Source of the DNA: HXMU1420-13 sp965228545
GTDB taxonomy: Bacteria; Bacteroidota; Rhodothermia; Balneolales; Balneolaceae
Direction: 5' to 3'
DNA: 64,000 bases
NCBI GenBank assembly: GCA_965228545.1
Contig: OZ245822.1
Coordinates: forward strand, 1,488,001 to 1,552,000
Positions 61,327 to 64,000 of the stretch are shown here, one piece after another. The position numbers and the translations under genes are program-made. Position 1 is the first letter of the stretch. Each line of letters begins with the position of its first letter. The notes below the pieces were generated by a model. It worked only from the letters and a program-made list of their open reading frames with translations, was not told the origin of the DNA and did no database searches.

Positions 61327-62334
61327 TTAAAATCCTATTTGTGCACCAAAACGTTGAACATCTCCAAATACGCCAAACGCGGTGTATGAATAATCTACAC
61401 TAAGAGTGAGCGAACCAAGAGGTTGTTTTACTCCCATTCCTAAACTGAAACTCTCCTCATCTTTAGGAAACCCGTAACCACCTCGGATTACAAACCGGTC
61501 TACGAACGTATATTCTACCCCGAACATTAGTTGTTCATCGTAATCTCTAGAGTTGTTACTATCAATGCTTAATAATAGTGAATGAGTGTCTTTATCTAGT
61601 TCGGTGAAATCTAATACATCCATAGAAACCCCCATTTTAAATGTGAGTGGCACTTCGGCAGACTCCGTATCGAATTGTGTTTCTGGACCAAAGTTTCGAA
61701 TAGCCATTGCTAAATTCAAACTTTCAAGCCCTGTTTTATATAAAATTCCGAAATCGATAAGGCTTGTAGTAGCCGAAAATGATTCAAAATTAAATCCACC
61801 CGCACCATCCAAACCAATTGCCACAGATCCTAATTCTTGGCGACCATATCGAAAGTTTACTCCTACTGCAAATTTTTCTGTTAGCGCGTTTGCATAGGAT
61901 AAACCCAGCACCATTGCTGATGGACTGATAGTTCCTAAATCTACATAACCATCAGGATCGGTTAGTGAGAAGGCCGTTGATTGAATGTCTCCGTAGTCAA
62001 CTGAAATTACGTTAAACCCGAAAACACCAATTTTTCCTGATCCAGGTTTATAAACTATAGAGGCTGAACTATGATAAATATCCGCGATCCACTGCACAGC
62101 TCCAACTGTTGCCGAGTATTTCCCATCAAATTGAGACATGGTAGCCGGATTGTAGAGTGCTCCATAAGCACCCATGTCAAGTGATGTAACAGCGTCCGAC
62201 ATCCCGGCTGCACGAGCTGAAGGCGAAACACTTAAAAATTTCATCGAAGTTTGAGCTCTTTTCGATTGAGCTTCTGCATATCCGGTAGATATTAAACTAA
62301 CCAGTGCAATTAATATGATACTTTTAATTCTCAC
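61327..62334 (-). CDS. PorV/PorQ-family outer-membrane protein (second copy)
   Basis: A 335-aa exported barrel. Signal peptide 1-22 (AEA-Q). It has the PorV/PorQ pattern FLSVSPSARAAGMSDAVTSL with GALYNPATMSQF. It ends in an aromatic residue (GAQIGF). It is a paralogue of the protein at 10591-11592, with which it shares the domain plan rather than close identity. It lies 12 bp after the giant exoprotein gene, the same order as in the first locus. Confidence 0.85.
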   Translation of the reverse strand: MRIKSIILIALVSLISTGYAEAQSKRAQTSMKFLSVSPSARAAGMSDAVTSLDMGAYGALYNPATMSQFDGKYSATVGAVQWIADIYHSSASIVYKPGSGKIGVFGFNVISVDYGDIQSTAFSLTDPDGYVDLGTISPSAMVLGLSYANALTEKFAVGVNFRYGRQELGSVAIGLDGAGGFNFESFSATTSLIDFGILYKTGLESLNLAMAIRNFGPETQFDTESAEVPLTFKMGVSMDVLDFTELDKDTHSLLLSIDSNNSRDYDEQLMFGVEYTFVDRFVIRGGYGFPKDEESFSLGMGVKQPLGSLTLSVDYSYTAFGVFGDVQRFGAQIGF

Positions 62335-62346
62335 GCTAATACCTAC

Positions 62347-64000
62347 CTATAGAATAATTACAATTTTACGGATGGTTTCTTGTCCGAATTCATCATCAAG
62401 AGGATCTTTATTGATGAATCGTGCGATGTATATTCCACTTACAACTTCCTGACGAGAATCGGTTTGTAAATTCCATGAAGTGGCTCCTGAACCATTATCA
62501 TGCTGAATGGTTTTTATTCTTTCACCAATCTCAGTGTAAATTTCAATGGTTGCAATTCGGGGGAGCCCTACAAAATCAATCCTACCAAAGTCGATATTTC
62601 TGTCAAGATCTAAGCTAAGATCCGATGACGCTCTTCTACTATATGGATTGGGGACTACTCTGATTTCAGATAATAGCTCACCTGGAGGGCCCAATAAACG
62701 TACAGGGTCGTAACTCTGAGAATAATAACGATTACTGATTAAACGATCTCCCGTAGGTGTAAGCCCTGTATTATCTGAATTCTGAGCGCCTACACTTACT
62801 ATATAGTAGTAGTAGTCGCGCCCACGAATGGGAAGATCTAGTAAAAAAGCTCCCGGATTTGATAACCGATCTGCTTCACCATCACTAATTCGACGTTCAC
62901 TTGCATCTGCTTCGTACAGTAATTCATACTCGTTATCAACAGCACCGGTAGTTCGGTAAATCTGAAATCCATCTAGATTTGAAACATCTCCATCATATTC
63001 CCATTCCAGCCGGATACCGTCACCAGCTGAAAATAATTGAAAAATACTTGGAGGCTCTGGTGGTTCCGGTATTGAATAGTCCGATCTGAAATTCTCAATG
63101 GCACGTTCAAAAGTTTGAAATAACGAATCTCTACCTTGGAATACTACTTCATTTTTCTCTATAGCACTAATCTCGCCATTTTTAAAAGCTGCTCCGGTTG
63201 TATTAGCTAATTCACGTGAAATCCCGGATGAAGCTTCAGCAATTACTATGGTAACACTATCACCAAAAGCCAGGTCGTATGGCCCATATCCGTAGGTATA
63301 AGCTTGTCCACCACCTTCTCCTAACGATGGGTCTCCGCTAGGATCAATAAATCCTGCATAGCCTGCCGGCTCTACAACATAGGCATGTCGCGGAACAACT
63401 CGACCACGACTCATCATCGCATATTCCTGCTCCATTTTATTGGCATCAAATGGGTCGTTGTTGAAGTAAAGAGGATCATCATTATGCTCGTAAGCCATGG
63501 TAAAAGGCTGATTTGGATCATCCGCAGGATTATCAACCGATCCGGGAGCTTGTAAGGTAACTGTACCTACAAAATGGTAAGCGCCAAGCCTACCGGTAGT
63601 ATCATCAGGGGCTAAAAAGCCACCGGTTGTATTCGGCACAAAAATAGGAGCTCCAATATTATCGTAGTCTACATCGGCATTAGGCCAGTAACCATGCCAG
63701 GCAAAAGAAGCTCTGAAATCTTCCGGTTCTTCCGGTCTCCAACCATCCCCACGTTGATCATTCATAGTATTAATGCCCCAACCGGAGGCATTACCAATGG
63801 TAAATCGGGTAGCTTTAACCGGTGCCATTCTATTTAAGAAATAAGGAATAAAACCCTCTAAGTCTTGACCCGGCAACTCAATCTCAGGATCCGAATCGGT
63901 ATTTCCCGTGTTGATAAAGGTGTATTCTAGTACGTGATAATTGTCATGATACTGTTGGCTGAATTGCTTGATGGTACGTTTTACGGTAACACCAATTAAG
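62347..64000 (-). CDS. Giant secreted protein, 5' end beyond the window
   Basis: The reading frame has no stop up to the right edge, so only the C-terminal 551 residues are present; the signal peptide is outside. Upstream of the TTG at 63876 the frame continues (HVLEYTFINTGNT is readable), so that codon is not the start. A fibronectin III-like domain lies around PPSIFQLFSAGDGIRLEWEY and a FlgD-like tail (VVPNPYSRRAS, SGIYIARF, IRKIVIIL) closes the protein. It is a paralogue of the 11598-14867 protein, and a PorV-like gene follows in both places. A TonB receptor upstream is predicted but cannot be seen. Confidence 0.82.
   Translation of the reverse strand, partial: LIGVTVKRTIKQFSQQYHDNYHVLEYTFINTGNTDSDPEIELPGQDLEGFIPYFLNRMAPVKATRFTIGNASGWGINTMNDQRGDGWRPEEPEDFRASFAWHGYWPNADVDYDNIGAPIFVPNTTGGFLAPDDTTGRLGAYHFVGTVTLQAPGSVDNPADDPNQPFTMAYEHNDDPLYFNNDPFDANKMEQEYAMMSRGRVVPRHAYVVEPAGYAGFIDPSGDPSLGEGGGQAYTYGYGPYDLAFGDSVTIVIAEASSGISRELANTTGAAFKNGEISAIEKNEVVFQGRDSLFQTFERAIENFRSDYSIPEPPEPPSIFQLFSAGDGIRLEWEYDGDVSNLDGFQIYRTTGAVDNEYELLYEADASERRISDGEADRLSNPGAFLLDLPIRGRDYYYYIVSVGAQNSDNTGLTPTGDRLISNRYYSQSYDPVRLLGPPGELLSEIRVVPNPYSRRASSDLSLDLDRNIDFGRIDFVGLPRIATIEIYTEIGERIKTIQHDNGSGATSWNLQTDSRQEVVSGIYIARFINKDPLDDEFGQETIRKIVIIL

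Noticed and set aside
63874..63876. TTG as start of the last gene
   Set aside because: The frame stays open to the window edge with a clearly related sequence upstream, so the real start is outside.

Overview
This window suggests a free-living, probably marine or saline member of the Balneolota/Rhodothermota branch of the Bacteroidota-Chlorobi group. Seven proteins end in the NYPNPFNP(S/E)T type C-terminal sorting domain used by the type IX secretion system (T9SS). There are two PorV/PorQ-family outer-membrane proteins and a TonB-dependent receptor with a carboxypeptidase-regulatory plug extension, but no SusD homologue. Most of the sequence is AT-rich. The taxonomic call is inference from protein style, not from a marker gene.

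Layout. 1-947 is non-coding and holds three and a half copies of a roughly 225-234 bp tandem repeat packed with inverted repeats, then an intrinsic terminator. 948-19728 (minus strand) is a carbohydrate-acquisition block. It holds a CBM9-like surface protein, a TonB receptor, a very large secreted protein, a PorV-like protein, a GntR/LacI-type regulator, two GHL10-type glycosidases, a sodium:solute symporter and a secreted protein built from 3 x 67 and 3 x 237 residue repeats. From the TonB receptor to the symporter the genes are separated by at most 11 bp, so they look like one operon.

20015-33241 carries a GH38 alpha-mannosidase, a SurA/PpiC-like lipoprotein, an AGE-family epimerase, a DUF4434 protein, a phosphodiester glycosidase, an AmpG-like permease, a TolB-like propeller and a secreted amidase. 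49099-58538 continues the theme with a second amidase, NamZ (exo-N-acetylmuramidase), a NagZ-like GH3 enzyme, a BadF-type amino-sugar kinase, a NagX/DUF5009 membrane protein, a Tat-exported metallophosphatase and a third GHL10 enzyme. Together these make a plausible route for cutting, importing and phosphorylating peptidoglycan amino sugars and related glycans.

33425-49095 interrupts that block. It is a plus-strand copper/silver (heavy-metal) resistance island: a Met/His/Cys-rich exported protein, an enlarged CusA-type RND pump, a TolC-like channel, a CusB-like adaptor with an N-terminal metal-binding domain and a C-terminal DUF3347 domain, a free DUF3347 protein, a CPH-type (CopB) P-type ATPase, a PII-like protein, small membrane proteins, a periplasmic protein that is about 30% methionine, and DUF305, DUF2231, DUF4440-like and UPF0718 proteins. 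The pump/adaptor part is clearly richer in GC than both flanks, and the end of the island (45.8-47.9 kb) is AT-rich, so the island looks foreign and composite.

58613-64000 (minus strand) is a second surface-glycan locus: a T9SS propeller, an IPT/TIG lipoprotein, a second PorV-like protein and a second very large secreted protein that runs off the window. The large-exoprotein/PorV pairing is therefore present twice. No rRNA, tRNA, CRISPR array, transposase or integrase was seen.
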